Source: Methanoculleus chikugoensis (GTDB taxonomy: Archaea; Halobacteriota; Methanomicrobia; Methanomicrobiales; Methanoculleaceae). Taken from it: DNA of 64,000 bases. Location: contig NZ_AP019781.1 in the NCBI RefSeq assembly GCF_019669965.1, positions 248,001 through 312,000 on the forward strand. Direction: 5' to 3'. The notes below the pieces were generated by a model. That model was not told the origin of the DNA and made no database searches. It was given only the letters and a program-made list of their open reading frames with translations. Below, piece by piece: positions 1-9,255 of this stretch. The position numbers and the translations under genes are program-made. Position 1 is the stretch's first letter. Each line of letters begins with the position of its first letter.

Positions 1-114
1 GACCGGATGAACCGCGAGGAGGGCAAGACCGTCGTCATGGTCACCCACGACCCCCGCATGACCGAATACGCCGACCGGACGATCCGGCTCGTCGACGGGA
101 GGGTGGAAGAATGA
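1..114 (+). CDS. ABC transporter ATP-binding protein, C-terminal end only
   Basis: The last 37 codons of an ABC ATPase. The end of the D-loop and H-loop region is visible (VVMVTHDP, with the switch histidine), followed by an ADRTIRLVDGRV-type tail typical of the LolD/MacB group of exporter ATPases. The stop codon overlaps the start of the permease gene by 4 nt (ATGA), so the two form a translationally coupled pair. The start lies outside the window. Confidence 0.9.
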   Translation, partial: DRMNREEGKTVVMVTHDPRMTEYADRTIRLVDGRVEE

Positions 115-1256
115 CGTTCTTCGACCTCGCCCGCCGGAACGTCGTCCGCCACTGGCTCCGGTCGTCCCTTGCGGTCATCGGGATCGTCATCGGCGTCATC
201 GCGATCGCCTCCCTCGGGATCATGGGCAACAGCATCGGCCTGATGTTCAACGACATGGTCAGCGACGTCGGCGACACCGTCATCGTCTCCCCGGCGATGG
301 GCGTGGGCGGCGGCAAACTCACCGAGCGGCAGGTCTCCGATATCGCCCGGGCGGTCGGCTCGAACGACGTCATACCGTTCTCGAGCACCGCTGACAGGTT
401 ATCCGTGGGCGATAAGGAGAGCGCCGCGATGATCTACGCGATCCCCGCCGAGGATATCCCCGCTCTGCTCGAAGTGGAGTCGGGGGCCTACCCGAGGGAT
501 ACGGGCGGCGGGTGCCTGATCGGGAGCGAGCTTGCCGCGAACAGCAGGGAGAACGGCCTGAAACTCGGTGCCCGGGTCAGGATCGGCGACGAGACCCTCC
601 GTGTCGTGGGCGTGCTCAAGGAGCGGGGAATGGGGTTCGACATCAACCCCGATTACGCCATCGTCGTCCCTTACACCTGGTATTCGAGTCACTACGACGA
701 AGAAGATTACGACCAGGCGATCGTGAAGGTCAGGGACGTCAACGATATCGACGCGGTCAAGGAGTCGATCGAGCAGCGGATGAACCGCCGGGAGGATACC
801 GTCAACGTCATGGATACGAGAGGGATCCTCGAGAGCGTCTTTGCGGCCACCGAGTCGATCACGGTGTTTCTCGCGGGAATCGGCGCGATATCGCTCCTTG
901 TTGCCGGGGTCTCGATCCTGAACGTGATGCTGATGTCGGTGACCGAGCGGATCAAGGAGATCGGCGTTCTCCGGAGTATCGGCACCCGGCGGGGCGAGGT
1001 GATGCGGATGTTCATCTACGAGGCACTCCTCCTCGGCATTGCGGGCGCTCTCATCGGGGGCGTGCTCAGTTTCTGCACCGGGTATCTGGTGACCGTGGTC
1101 TTCGCCGGAAACGCGGACTATCTCTTCGACCCGGCGAGCCTCCTCTACATCGTCTTCGGGATGGCCTTCGGCGTCATCACGAGCGTGGCATCCGGCCTCT
1201 ACCCGGCCTGGAAGGCGGCGCACCTGAACCCGATCCAGGCGCTGCGCCACGAGTGA
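111..1256 (+). CDS. ABC transporter permease, MacB/FtsX family
   Basis: A 381-residue membrane protein with the MacB/LolC architecture: one N-terminal membrane segment (about residues 20-42), a large extracytoplasmic MacB-type domain (about 45-245), then three membrane segments in the C-terminal FtsX domain. The SVTERIKEIGVLRSIG motif near residues 278-293 is the coupling helix contacting the ATPase. It overlaps the ATPase gene by 4 nt. It probably exports or extrudes a lipid-linked or peptide substrate; the substrate cannot be read from sequence. Confidence 0.93.
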   Translation: MTFFDLARRNVVRHWLRSSLAVIGIVIGVIAIASLGIMGNSIGLMFNDMVSDVGDTVIVSPAMGVGGGKLTERQVSDIARAVGSNDVIPFSSTADRLSVGDKESAAMIYAIPAEDIPALLEVESGAYPRDTGGGCLIGSELAANSRENGLKLGARVRIGDETLRVVGVLKERGMGFDINPDYAIVVPYTWYSSHYDEEDYDQAIVKVRDVNDIDAVKESIEQRMNRREDTVNVMDTRGILESVFAATESITVFLAGIGAISLLVAGVSILNVMLMSVTERIKEIGVLRSIGTRRGEVMRMFIYEALLLGIAGALIGGVLSFCTGYLVTVVFAGNADYLFDPASLLYIVFGMAFGVITSVASGLYPAWKAAHLNPIQALRHE

Positions 1257-1260
1257 CGGC

Positions 1261-1524
1261 CTAACCCGCACATTTCTCTTTTTCCCGCTCGATATCGCCA
1301 CGGAGCGTCTCGAAGAGATCGTCGATCGTTTCAGGCGCACCGGGAAGGAGGGCAAGATACTCACGTTCCCCCTCGACGACGAGGAGCGCAACCGGGGTCA
1401 GGCTGATTGCGGCCGCTTCCCCCATGCAGAGCGTGAACGTCCTGATGATGGGGATGATGTACCGGCCGCCTGCCGTACGGCCGCCGCCGACGACGAGATC
1501 GGTTGCTTTAGGCACCCGCCGCAC
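1261..1524 (-). CDS. conserved hypothetical protein, 87 aa
   Basis: A short protein with a glycine-rich N-terminus (VVGGGRTAGGRY), a hydrophobic middle segment and an acidic C-terminus. It starts within the last 17 nt of the DUF2953-like gene and runs in the same direction, so it is the third gene of a minus-strand set with the GerW-like and DUF2953-like genes. Its end lies 4 nt from the end of the ABC permease gene. I do not recognise the family. Confidence 0.65.
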   Translation of the reverse strand: MRRVPKATDLVVGGGRTAGGRYIIPIIRTFTLCMGEAAAISLTPVALLVVEGEREYLALLPGAPETIDDLFETLRGDIEREKEKCAG

Positions 1525-2185
1525 CTCTTCCCGATACCCGGCGGAGCCGCTCTCTCACCGGTCTGTCCAGAAGAGCCCTTGCGACCGCGATGAGGATCAG
1601 GAGCGGCCGGCGGATCTGCATCCGGAGCGAAAACGTGCCTTCGAAGACCTCGCGGTCGAAGACCGGGGTCACCACGAAGTCGATCGCCTCCGCCGGCCGG
1701 AGTGCGTAACGGATGGCGGTGCAGTAACCGTACACGACGCCGGTGTCGGCGGGGCTCGCGAGGCCGAGGGTGATATCCCCCCGGAGCGATTCAAGGTAGA
1801 GGGACCGGTAGACGGTCTTGAGGATCGTCCGGATATGCGGCCAGAGGTCGCCGGCGGCGTCGAGGTATTCCCGCACCGGCCGGGCCGGCCGCTTCTCCTC
1901 GATCTTCTCCTCTTTCTCCTCCGGTTTTCCCGCCGCCATCTCCCCGAGATCCCGGGCCATGATCCGACGGCCGGCGAGGAGGATCTCGAGCACCTGCACC
2001 TCGTCGGCGACCCGGACCCTCGCCCCCACGATGCCCCAGGCTACGGTTGCCGTCGCCCGGGCGCTCTCCCGGCTGCAACCGGCGATCGTCGAGACGGTCA
2101 CCGGAACCAGGTAGAGGGCCAGCAGAAGAGCGAGGATGAGGACGGCGGCGACGAGCAGGATGGAGAAAAGGATGGTCGCGGCCAT
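1508..2185 (-). CDS. DUF2953-like membrane protein
   Basis: A 225-residue protein with one strong N-terminal membrane segment (about residues 4-28) and a soluble region with a Lys/Glu-rich stretch near residue 95. Length, single N-terminal anchor and position next to a GerW/YtfJ-like gene fit the DUF2953 family, which often neighbours YtfJ in spore formers and some archaea. Its role is unknown. It follows the GerW-like gene by 20 nt. The family assignment is from memory of the pattern. Confidence 0.7.
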   Translation of the reverse strand: MAATILFSILLVAAVLILALLLALYLVPVTVSTIAGCSRESARATATVAWGIVGARVRVADEVQVLEILLAGRRIMARDLGEMAAGKPEEKEEKIEEKRPARPVREYLDAAGDLWPHIRTILKTVYRSLYLESLRGDITLGLASPADTGVVYGYCTAIRYALRPAEAIDFVVTPVFDREVFEGTFSLRMQIRRPLLILIAVARALLDRPVRERLRRVSGRGAAGA

Positions 2186-2205
2186 ACGACGGAGGGGAAG
2201 AGGGC

Positions 2206-2655
2206 CTATGCCTCTCCTTCACCGCCGATCGGGATCTCCCTTCCACCTTCCGGTACCGGGGACGTTCTGCCGCCCTTGCGCTGCTGCATCATCTCGGAGC
2301 CCTTCTCGAGCACCTTCTCGATGTGGGGGCCGACCGCCTCCCCGATCGTCGAGATGACCTCGGCGATCTCGCTCTTCTTCTTCAGCGAGACCACCTGGAT
2401 GCCCTCGGGGCCGGGGACGCCTTTGGTGATGATGATCAGGGCAACGGCCGATATGCCGCCGCCGCCGCCACTCGCGGATCCGGATCCGCCGGCCGGCCGG
2501 CCTTCCCTCTTCTCTCCTGACCCTTCACCGCCGCCGAACCCGAGCCCGAACTCGGCGACCGGTATGATAACCCGCTCGCCGGCCTCGATCGGGGCACCGA
2601 GGACGGCGCTCGCGCAGAGTGTTCGTGCAAGTTGATCGACGGTTATCTGAAGCAT
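2206..2655 (-). CDS. GerW/YtfJ family protein
   Basis: A 149-residue protein. After a short N-terminal helix it has VIIPVAEFGLGFGGGEG, a Gly/Ser-rich linker, and ISAVALIIITKG near residue 80, all typical of the GerW (YtfJ) sporulation-protein family. The archaeal function is unknown, and this organism group does not sporulate. I chose the internal ATG at 2655 because the 14 residues upstream look unlike the family. It is the first of three minus-strand genes. Confidence 0.8.
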   Translation of the reverse strand: MLQITVDQLARTLCASAVLGAPIEAGERVIIPVAEFGLGFGGGEGSGEKREGRPAGGSGSASGGGGGISAVALIIITKGVPGPEGIQVVSLKKKSEIAEVISTIGEAVGPHIEKVLEKGSEMMQQRKGGRTSPVPEGGREIPIGGEGEA

Positions 2656-2748
2656 CGATTCGCCTGTCAAACTGTTCACCACAGGTAATCCACTCACCGG
2701 CCCCGTATATAATGGTTGGGGTTTCCCGGCGGCCGCCTGTCGACGCCC

Positions 2749-3333
2749 TCACGGCAGGAGCCGCCAGCCCACGGCCAGCGCGGCGAGGACGGCGAGGCCG
2801 AGTGCGGCGACGAGCGCCAGCCGCAACGAGGTGTTTGTGAGCCGGGTGAGGGCGGTCGTGAGTTCTCGGCGGTAGATGTAGGCGAACAATCCTGCTATCA
2901 GGAGGAAGAAGAGCCACTCGCTCGGCTGGGCGAGCTCCCGGAGAATCGATTCCCAGAAGTAATCTTCCGGGTAGCCGTGGCTCGGGAGAGGACCGAGGAA
3001 CGGCCAGAACCACTCGATCGGGTGCCGCCACATCGCGTCGAAGAACTGGTGGCTCGCCATCCCGGCGGCGACGGCGAAAAGATCGATCCTCCGGCGGTAG
3101 TAATAGAGGATGAGGCCGGCGATGACGACCAGGAAGAGGATTGTGAGGCCGTGGAAGTAGATTCTGCCGTAGCCCACGGTTCCGGCGAGGAGGATGTGCC
3201 CGAGCGGCTTGTCGATCAGATCGGGGAGCACGGCGCCCAGCACGGCGAGAGCAAGAACCCTCCGGTCGCCGGCGATCGCCGCGAGCACGACGCCTATGAG
3301 GAGACCGACCATGGCGTGGGCGAGGAGGTACAT
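2749..3333 (-). CDS. membrane-bound metal-dependent hydrolase-like protein (YdjM/DUF457 type)
   Basis: A 194-residue protein with about five membrane segments. Conserved polar residues sit at segment ends: His6 in LLAHAMVG, Asp38 in VLPDLIDKP, and HQFFDAMWRHP near residue 94. This His/Asp pattern is characteristic of the YdjM/LexA-regulated putative membrane hydrolase family. The substrate is unknown. It is divergent from the trp operon and separated from it by about 140 nt. Confidence 0.8.
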   Translation of the reverse strand: MYLLAHAMVGLLIGVVLAAIAGDRRVLALAVLGAVLPDLIDKPLGHILLAGTVGYGRIYFHGLTILFLVVIAGLILYYYRRRIDLFAVAAGMASHQFFDAMWRHPIEWFWPFLGPLPSHGYPEDYFWESILRELAQPSEWLFFLLIAGLFAYIYRRELTTALTRLTNTSLRLALVAALGLAVLAALAVGWRLLP

Positions 3334-3442
3334 CGGTATCCCGTGGCGGGGCGTGCATATACTCTTTTTCCCGTGCGGACCGGGTGGGGATTGGATCCGT
3401 GCAGTATCAAAGTGATCTCAATTGATCAATAGTGTTGGATAA

Positions 3443-3466
3443 TGTATATATGTGTTCAGAGTACAC
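3443..3466 (+). promoter_or_regulatory. trp operon promoter with candidate operator
   Basis: A TATA-like box (TGTATATAT, 3443-3451) lies about 27 nt before the trpB2 ATG, which predicts a leaderless or nearly leaderless transcript; no ribosome binding site is visible. An imperfect palindrome with GTGT and ACAC arms (3452-3466) sits between the TATA box and the start, where a repressor would block initiation. Tryptophan-dependent repression (TrpY-like) is known in other methanogens. That it acts here is inference. Confidence 0.5.
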
Positions 3467-3474
3467 CGTGATGC

Positions 3475-4833
3475 ATGCAGACGAAGATCCTCCTTGACGA
3501 GGGAGAGATGCCGAAACGGTGGTACAACATCCAGGCAGACCTCCCGACTCCCATGGACCCGCCCCTTCACCCGGCTACCGGGAAACCGGCGGTCCCCGAC
3601 GATCTCCGCCACATCTTTCCGATGGAACTGATCCGGCAGGAGATGAGCACGGAGCGCTACATCGATATCCCCGAGGAAGTCCGGGATATCCTCACCCTCT
3701 GGAGACCGAGCCCGCTCTACCGGGCAAGAAGGCTCGAGGCGGCCTTGAAGACCCCGGCGAAGATCTACTTCAAGTGGGAGGGCGTGAGCCCGCCGGGTTC
3801 GCACAAGCCCAACACTGCCATTCCGCAGGCCTACTACAACCGCGAAGAGGGGATCGAGCGGCTCGCGACCGAGACCGGGGCGGGGCAGTGGGGGTCGTCG
3901 CTCGCGTTTGCGACGAGCCTCTTCGATATGGAGTGCACCGTCTACATGGTTCGGAGTTCCTACGACCAGAAGCCCTACCGTAAGAGCATGATGCAGGTCT
4001 ACGGCGCCGAGTGCATCCCGAGCCCGTCCGAGAAGACCCGGTCCGGCAAGGCCATCCTCGCCCGCGACCCGGATACGCCGGGCTCCCTCGGGATCGCCAT
4101 ATCCGAGGCGGTCGAGGACGCAGCCGCCCACGAGAACACCAACTACGCCCTCGGTTCCGTCCTCAACCATGTCTGCCTCCACCAGACGATCATCGGCCAG
4201 GAGGCACAGCAGCAGCTTGCGGCTGTGGACGCCTACCCCGATGTGGTGATCGGGTGCGTCGGCGGCGGCACGAACTTCGCCGGCCTCTCGTTCCCGTTTG
4301 CGGGGGCGAAGATAACCGGGAAGCATCCCGAGACCGATATCGTCGCGGTGGAACCCGCCGCCTGCCCGACCCTGACGAAGGGGCTCTATGCCTACGATTT
4401 CGGGGACGTCGCGGGGCTGACGCCGCTTCTTCGGATGTTCACCCTCGGCCACGACTTCGTCCCGCCGGCGATCCATGCCGGAGGGCTCCGTTACCACGGA
4501 GCGTCGCCGCTCGTCTCCCGGCTCGTCCAGGATGGGGTCGTCCGGCCGGTCGCCTACCGGCAGAACGAGGTCTTCGAGGCCGCCGTGCTCTTCGCCCGGA
4601 CGGAAGGGATCGTCGTCGCCCCCGAGGCCGCCCACGCGGTGAAGGCCGCGGTCGACGAGGCGCTCCGGTGCCGGGAGACCGGTGACGCGAAGACGATCCT
4701 CTTCAACAACTCCGGGCACGGCAACTTCGACTTCTCCTCCTACGAGGCCTACTTTGCAGGAAGGCTCGTCGACTACGAGTACCCGGCGGAGCTGATCAAA
4801 GAGTCGCTCGCCCGGCTACCGGTGACGGGGTGA
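3475..4833 (+). CDS. trpB2: tryptophan synthase beta-like protein TrpB2
   Basis: A 452-residue PLP enzyme of the TrpB2 subgroup: long N-terminal extension, the PLP lysine in SHKPNTA (about residue 111), [10 protein letters not shown], and the glycine-rich phosphate loop [11 protein letters not shown]. TrpB2 condenses indole (or indole made elsewhere) with serine or O-phosphoserine; it does not form a standard complex with TrpA. A canonical TrpB1 is encoded later in the same operon. The stop overlaps an ATG by 1 nt, coupling it to the trpE region. Confidence 0.95.
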   Translation: MQTKILLDEGEMPKRWYNIQADLPTPMDPPLHPATGKPAVPDDLRHIFPMELIRQEMSTERYIDIPEEVRDILTLWRPSPLYRARRLEAALKTPAKIYFKWEGVSPPGSHKPNTAIPQAYYNREEGIERLATETGAGQWGSSLAFATSLFDMECTVYMVRSSYDQKPYRKSMMQVYGAECIPSPSEKTRSGKAILARDPDTPGSLGIAISEAVEDAAAHENTNYALGSVLNHVCLHQTIIGQEAQQQLAAVDAYPDVVIGCVGGGTNFAGLSFPFAGAKITGKHPETDIVAVEPAACPTLTKGLYAYDFGDVAGLTPLLRMFTLGHDFVPPAIHAGGLRYHGASPLVSRLVQDGVVRPVAYRQNEVFEAAVLFARTEGIVVAPEAAHAVKAAVDEALRCRETGDAKTILFNNSGHGNFDFSSYEAYFAGRLVDYEYPAELIKESLARLPVTG

Positions 4834-4868
4834 TGCCGGTGGACTGGACTGCGCTCCAAGAGAGCTGA
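4833..4868 (+). other. 11-codon open frame between trpB2 and trpE
   Basis: An ATG overlapping the trpB2 stop opens 11 codons ([11 protein letters not shown]) and stops at TGA 4866-4868. That stop overlaps, as CTGA, the CTG that best fits the trpE start. This may be a coupling peptide allowing termination-reinitiation into trpE, or the original trpE start separated by a frameshift or sequencing error. It contains one Trp codon, too few to argue for classical attenuation. Confidence 0.4.
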
Positions 4869-6343
4869 ACACGACTTCGGGATACGAGGAGGCCGTTGCC
4901 GCGGCGGACGCGAGCGGCCGGCCTCTCGTCGTCCCGGTATATGGAGAGATCCCGCTCCCCGCGACTTCGCCGGCCGACCTCTATGCCTCCCTCCGCGAAG
5001 GGCCCGGGTTCCTGCTCGAGTCGCTTGAGGGGAGCGCGAAGACCGCCCGTTACTCGTTCATCTGCACCGCCCCGTCCGCGACCGTCGCCGTGGCCTCCGA
5101 CGGCACGCTGACGGTCTCCGGCGATCCGCGTATCCGGGAGGTTGCCGCCGGCATCGAGGCCGCCGACCCCCTCGACGCCCTTCGGTCGTTCATGGACGGG
5201 TTCCGGGTCGCTTCCGCGCCGCTTCCCCGCTTCTCCGGGGGGCTTGCCGGTTACTTCTCCTACGACCTCGCCTCGTCCCTCTACCCGGTTCCCCTGCCGG
5301 AGGGGGTCGAAGAACCCGTTGCCCGGTTCATGCTGGCGCGGGACTGCCTCGCCCTCGACCACAAGAGAGAACGGCTTGCGGTCATCGCAAACCTGCTCGT
5401 TGCCGACGGGACCGATGCGGAGGAGGAGCACCATCGGGCCCGAACGGCGATCGTGAAGCGGACCGCCCGGATTCGCGATCTTCCGCCGCCGTCCCCGTGC
5501 GGGCGGTGCAGGTCCGGCGTCCCGGCGTCGTCCTGCACCCCGGACGAGTTCTCGGGCGCGGTCCTCCGGATAAAAGAGCATATCGCTGCGGGCGACGTCT
5601 TCCAGGCCGTCCTCTCCCGGCGGCTCGCCTGCCGCATCGCCGGCGACCCGTTTGCCGTCTACCGGCGGCTCCGGGCGGAGAACCCGAGCCCCTACATGTA
5701 CTACCTGGACTTCGGCGACCGCCAGGTCGCCGGGAGCAGCCCCGAGATGCTCGTCCGGGTGGAGGACGGCCGGGTGACGACCGTCCCGATCGCCGGCACC
5801 CGGCCACGGGGGCGAACCCCGGCGGAGGACGACCTGCTCGCGGCCGAGCTCCTCGCCGACGAGAAGGAGCGGGCGGAGCACGTCATGCTCGTCGACCTTG
5901 CACGAAACGACGTCGGGGCGGTCTCGGCCTATGGGAGCGTCTCGGTGAAGGACTTCATGACCGTCGAGCGGTTCTCCCACGTCCAGCACATCGTCTCGAC
6001 GGTCACGGGGACGCTCCGGGAGGGGTGCGACCGGTTCGACGCCCTCCGCTCCTGTTTCCCGGCGGGAACCGTCTCGGGCGCCCCGAAGGTCCGGGCGATG
6101 CAGATCATCGGCGAGACGGAAGGGTTCCGGCGCGGGATCTACGCCGGGGCCGTCGGCTACGTTGGCTTTTCCGGCACGATGGATCTCGCGATAGCCATCC
6201 GGACGGTTCTGGTGCAGGACGGCGTCGCTTCCGTCCAGGTGGGGGCCGGGATCGTGGCCGACTCCGACCCCGGCCGGGAGTGGACCGAGACCGAGAACAA
6301 AGGGCGGGCGATGCTTGCGGCGCTCGGTGCGGAGGCGGAGTGA
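4865..6343 (+). CDS. trpE: anthranilate synthase component I
   Basis: Makes anthranilate from chorismate with the TrpG glutaminase. The N-terminal domain carries the LLES feedback-inhibition motif. The C-terminal chorismate-binding domain shows the GTRPRG loop, EHVMLVDLARND, FPAGTVSGAPKVRAM and GAGIVADSDP. No ATG, GTG or TTG occurs in frame before 5090, yet clear TrpE sequence extends to about 4865. I therefore place the start at CTG 4865, which overlaps a TGA (CTGA). The resulting 492 residues match the usual family length. The start is uncertain; the gene is not. Confidence 0.9.
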   Translation: MNTTSGYEEAVAAADASGRPLVVPVYGEIPLPATSPADLYASLREGPGFLLESLEGSAKTARYSFICTAPSATVAVASDGTLTVSGDPRIREVAAGIEAADPLDALRSFMDGFRVASAPLPRFSGGLAGYFSYDLASSLYPVPLPEGVEEPVARFMLARDCLALDHKRERLAVIANLLVADGTDAEEEHHRARTAIVKRTARIRDLPPPSPCGRCRSGVPASSCTPDEFSGAVLRIKEHIAAGDVFQAVLSRRLACRIAGDPFAVYRRLRAENPSPYMYYLDFGDRQVAGSSPEMLVRVEDGRVTTVPIAGTRPRGRTPAEDDLLAAELLADEKERAEHVMLVDLARNDVGAVSAYGSVSVKDFMTVERFSHVQHIVSTVTGTLREGCDRFDALRSCFPAGTVSGAPKVRAMQIIGETEGFRRGIYAGAVGYVGFSGTMDLAIAIRTVLVQDGVASVQVGAGIVADSDPGREWTETENKGRAMLAALGAEAE

Positions 6344-6921
6344 TGCGGGTGCTCGTCATCGACAGCTACGACAGTTTCACCTTCAACCTCTGCCAGCAGA
6401 TCGGGGTGCTCGGTGCGGAACCGGTCGTGGTGAAGAGCGATACGCCGTCTGAGCGGCTACGATCCGGATCGTTCGACCGGATCGTCCTCTCGCCCGGCCC
6501 AGGGCATCCCCGGGACTCCGCCCTCTACCGGGAGGTTCTCGGCACGATCAGCCGCACCGTCCCGACGCTCGGGGTCTGTCTCGGCCACCAGGCGATCGGC
6601 CTCGCGTTCGGCGCCCGGATCGTCAGGGCGGACCGGCTGATGCACGGGAAGCGGTCGGTCGTCCGGCACGACGGAGCGGGGATCTACGCGGGCGTGCCCG
6701 ATCCCCTCGTCGCGACCCGCTACCATTCCCTCGTCATCGACCCGGCATCCGTCCCGGACTGCCTCGCGGTGACCGCCACGAGCGACGACGGGGCGATCAT
6801 GGGCGTCCGGCACCGGTCGTTCCCGATCGAGGGGGTGCAGTTCCACCCGGAGAGCATCCTCACCCCCGAAGGGAACCGGCTGGTGGCGAACTTCCTCTCC
6901 GGCACGGGGGGTGCGGGATGA
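6343..6921 (+). CDS. trpG: anthranilate synthase component II (glutamine amidotransferase)
   Basis: A 192-residue class I glutamine amidotransferase supplying ammonia to TrpE. The catalytic triad is visible: Cys in [10 protein letters not shown] (about residue 74), and His and Glu in VQFHPESIL (about 169 and 171). The oxyanion loop SPGPGHP is at about 45-51. The ATG overlaps the trpE stop by 1 nt. Confidence 0.96.
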   Translation: MRVLVIDSYDSFTFNLCQQIGVLGAEPVVVKSDTPSERLRSGSFDRIVLSPGPGHPRDSALYREVLGTISRTVPTLGVCLGHQAIGLAFGARIVRADRLMHGKRSVVRHDGAGIYAGVPDPLVATRYHSLVIDPASVPDCLAVTATSDDGAIMGVRHRSFPIEGVQFHPESILTPEGNRLVANFLSGTGGAG

Positions 6922-7934
6922 TCCGCGAGGCGATCGCCCGGGTCTCCTCGGGCACGGACCTCTCCCCGGCCGAGGCGGGAGGGGTGATGGAGGAGATCAT
7001 GCACGGTGCGGCGACTCCCGCCCAGATCGGCGGATTCCTCACGGCGCTCCGGATGAAGGGGGAGACCGTTGTAGAGATCGCGGCGTTCGCCCGGGCAATG
7101 CGGGCGGCGGCCGTCCCGGTCTCTCTCCCCTCCCCGGGGGAGCGGGTGGATACATGCGGAACCGGGGGCGACGGCGCGGGGACGTTCAACATCAGCACCG
7201 CAGCCGCCTTCGTCGCGGCCGGTGCGGGCGTCCCGGTCGTGAAGCACGGGAACCGGGGGGTTTCGAGCCGGTGCGGTTCGGCCGACGTCCTCGAGGCGCT
7301 CGGGGTCACCGTCGCGATCCCGCCCGACCGGGTGGCGGATGTTCTTTCGGCTGCCGGGATCGCGTTCCTCTTCGCCCCGGCCTACCACCCGGCGATGCAG
7401 TACGCCCGCACCGCCCGCCAGGAGATTGGGATACGGACGGTCTTCAATCTCCTCGGCCCCCTGACGAACCCGGCGGGCGCGGGAGCCCATCTCCTCGGCG
7501 TCTACGACCCTCGCCTGACCCTTCCGGTCGCCCGGGTGCTCGGCGACCTCGGGGCGGAGCGGGCGATGGTCGTCCACGGTGCGGGACTCGACGAGATCGC
7601 GACGGCCGGCCCGACGACGGTCGCGGAGCTCCGGGGCGGCGAGGTCGTGACGTATACCCTCGACTGCACGGAGTTCGGGATCCCGCGTTCATCCGTCGCG
7701 GCCATCCGGGGCGGGGCGCCGGAGGAGAACGCCGCGACCCTTCTCGCCGTCCTCGCGGGCGAGGAGGGGCCCGCCCGGGATATTGTCCTCCTCAACGCCG
7801 GGGCGGCGATCTACCTCGGCGGGAAGGCCCGCGATATCCCCCGGGGGATTGCCCGTGCCGAGGCGTCGATCGACTCGGGAGCGGCGCTCGACCGGCTCCG
7901 CCGGCTGGTCGGGGCGACCGGAGGCGGGGCATGA
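6918..7934 (+). CDS. trpD: anthranilate phosphoribosyltransferase
   Basis: A 338-residue enzyme transferring phosphoribose from PRPP to anthranilate. It has the PRPP-binding [15 protein letters not shown] motif (about residues 76-90), [16 protein letters not shown], and the [19 protein letters not shown] signature. It starts in a 4-nt ATGA overlap with trpG and ends in an ATGA overlap with trpC. Confidence 0.97.
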   Translation: MIREAIARVSSGTDLSPAEAGGVMEEIMHGAATPAQIGGFLTALRMKGETVVEIAAFARAMRAAAVPVSLPSPGERVDTCGTGGDGAGTFNISTAAAFVAAGAGVPVVKHGNRGVSSRCGSADVLEALGVTVAIPPDRVADVLSAAGIAFLFAPAYHPAMQYARTARQEIGIRTVFNLLGPLTNPAGAGAHLLGVYDPRLTLPVARVLGDLGAERAMVVHGAGLDEIATAGPTTVAELRGGEVVTYTLDCTEFGIPRSSVAAIRGGAPEENAATLLAVLAGEEGPARDIVLLNAGAAIYLGGKARDIPRGIARAEASIDSGAALDRLRRLVGATGGGA

Positions 7935-8683
7935 TCCTTGACGAGATCGTCAGGTCGACCGGCGAGCGCCTCCGGCACCTTGACCAACTGGTCGATCCCG
8001 ATCCCCTGCCCCGCCGGAGCCTCGCAGCGGCGATACGCACCTCTTCCGGGAGACACGCGGTCATCGCCGAGGTGAAGTACGCCTCCCCGTCGCGCGGAAG
8101 GATCCACGAAGGCTGCACCCCCGAAGTGATCGCCCGCGAGTTCGTCGCCGCCGGGGCCGCGGCCCTCTCGGTGCTGACCGAACCCACCTATTTCGGGGGG
8201 AGCACCCGGTACCTCGTCCGGGTGCGGCGTGCGGTCTCTGTCCCGGTCCTCCGCAAAGACTTCATCATCGACGAGCGCCAGCTCGGCGAGACCCGGGCGC
8301 TCGGTGCCGACGCCGTCCTCCTGATCGCCAGGGTTCTCGGGGATCGCCTCCCCGCGTTCGTCGACGGGGCGCTCGCGCTCGGGCTCGAGCCGCTCGTCGA
8401 GGTCCACGACAGGGACGAGATGGAGCGCGCTCTCGCGACGAATGCGACCCTCATCGGGATCAACAACCGCAACCTCGAGACGATGACAATCGATCTCTCG
8501 ACGACCGTCCGTCTCGCGGGGGCGGCCCGCGACGCCAGGAGGATCGTGGTCTCGGAGAGCGGCATCACGTGGCCCTGCGACGTCCGGAGCCTCTCCCGGC
8601 ACTGTGACGCGTTCCTGATCGGGTCCGCCCTGATGTCGGCCCGCGACCGGCGCAAACGACTGGAGGGGTTCGTATTCGCGTGA
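7931..8683 (+). CDS. trpC: indole-3-glycerol-phosphate synthase
   Basis: A 250-residue TIM-barrel enzyme closing the indole ring. Signatures include [11 protein letters not shown] with the catalytic lysine, [13 protein letters not shown], and INNRNLETM. The start was taken at the ATG in the ATGA overlap with trpD; the long open frame before it is a shadow of trpD. Confidence 0.96.
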   Translation: MILDEIVRSTGERLRHLDQLVDPDPLPRRSLAAAIRTSSGRHAVIAEVKYASPSRGRIHEGCTPEVIAREFVAAGAAALSVLTEPTYFGGSTRYLVRVRRAVSVPVLRKDFIIDERQLGETRALGADAVLLIARVLGDRLPAFVDGALALGLEPLVEVHDRDEMERALATNATLIGINNRNLETMTIDLSTTVRLAGAARDARRIVVSESGITWPCDVRSLSRHCDAFLIGSALMSARDRRKRLEGFVFA

Positions 8684-9255
8684 AGATCTGCGGGATGACG
8701 AGCGTTCGCGACGCACTCCTCGCCGTGGCGGCCGGTGCCGACGCGATCGGCGTGGTGCTCGCGAGCCCCTCCCCGCGTTCGGTGACCCCTGAAGCGGCCC
8801 GTGAGATATTCGCGGCGGTTCGGCCGTTCGTGACCACGGTCGCGGTCACCTCGACCGGCCGGCCCGAAGACGTCCCGGCGCTTCTCTTCTCGCGGCCGGA
8901 CGCGGTGCAGGTGCCGGGCGATCTGGAACTGCCCCCCGATACGGGGGTGCGGGTCATCAGGATGCTCTCTCCCGGCGACGCCCTCCGGGACGACTGCGAC
9001 GCGGTGATCGTCGACGGCAGCCACGGCACCGGGCGGGCGTTCGACCCGGGGTATGCCCGGGCATGCGTGGCCGCCTCCCCGGTCCCGGTCATCCTCGCGG
9101 GAGGCCTCACCCCCGGGAACGTCGCCGACGCCATCCTTGCGGTGCGGCCGCATGCGGTCGACGTCTGTTCCGGCGTCGAGGCGACGCCGGGGATCAAGGA
9201 CGAGCGCCTCGTGCGGGCGTTCGTGAAGGTATGCAGGATGATGAACAACCCATGA
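8680..9255 (+). CDS. trpF: phosphoribosylanthranilate isomerase
   Basis: A 191-residue TIM-barrel isomerase. KICGMT at the N-terminus includes the catalytic Cys; later motifs are [21 protein letters not shown] and [14 protein letters not shown]. The start is GTG at 8680, overlapping the trpC stop as GTGA. Slightly shorter than the bacterial norm but complete. Confidence 0.95.
   Translation: MKICGMTSVRDALLAVAAGADAIGVVLASPSPRSVTPEAAREIFAAVRPFVTTVAVTSTGRPEDVPALLFSRPDAVQVPGDLELPPDTGVRVIRMLSPGDALRDDCDAVIVDGSHGTGRAFDPGYARACVAASPVPVILAGGLTPGNVADAILAVRPHAVDVCSGVEATPGIKDERLVRAFVKVCRMMNNP

Noticed and set aside
4833-4868. Trp leader peptide for attenuation
   Set aside because: Only one Trp codon, no terminator-antiterminator pair, and it lies inside the operon after trpB2.
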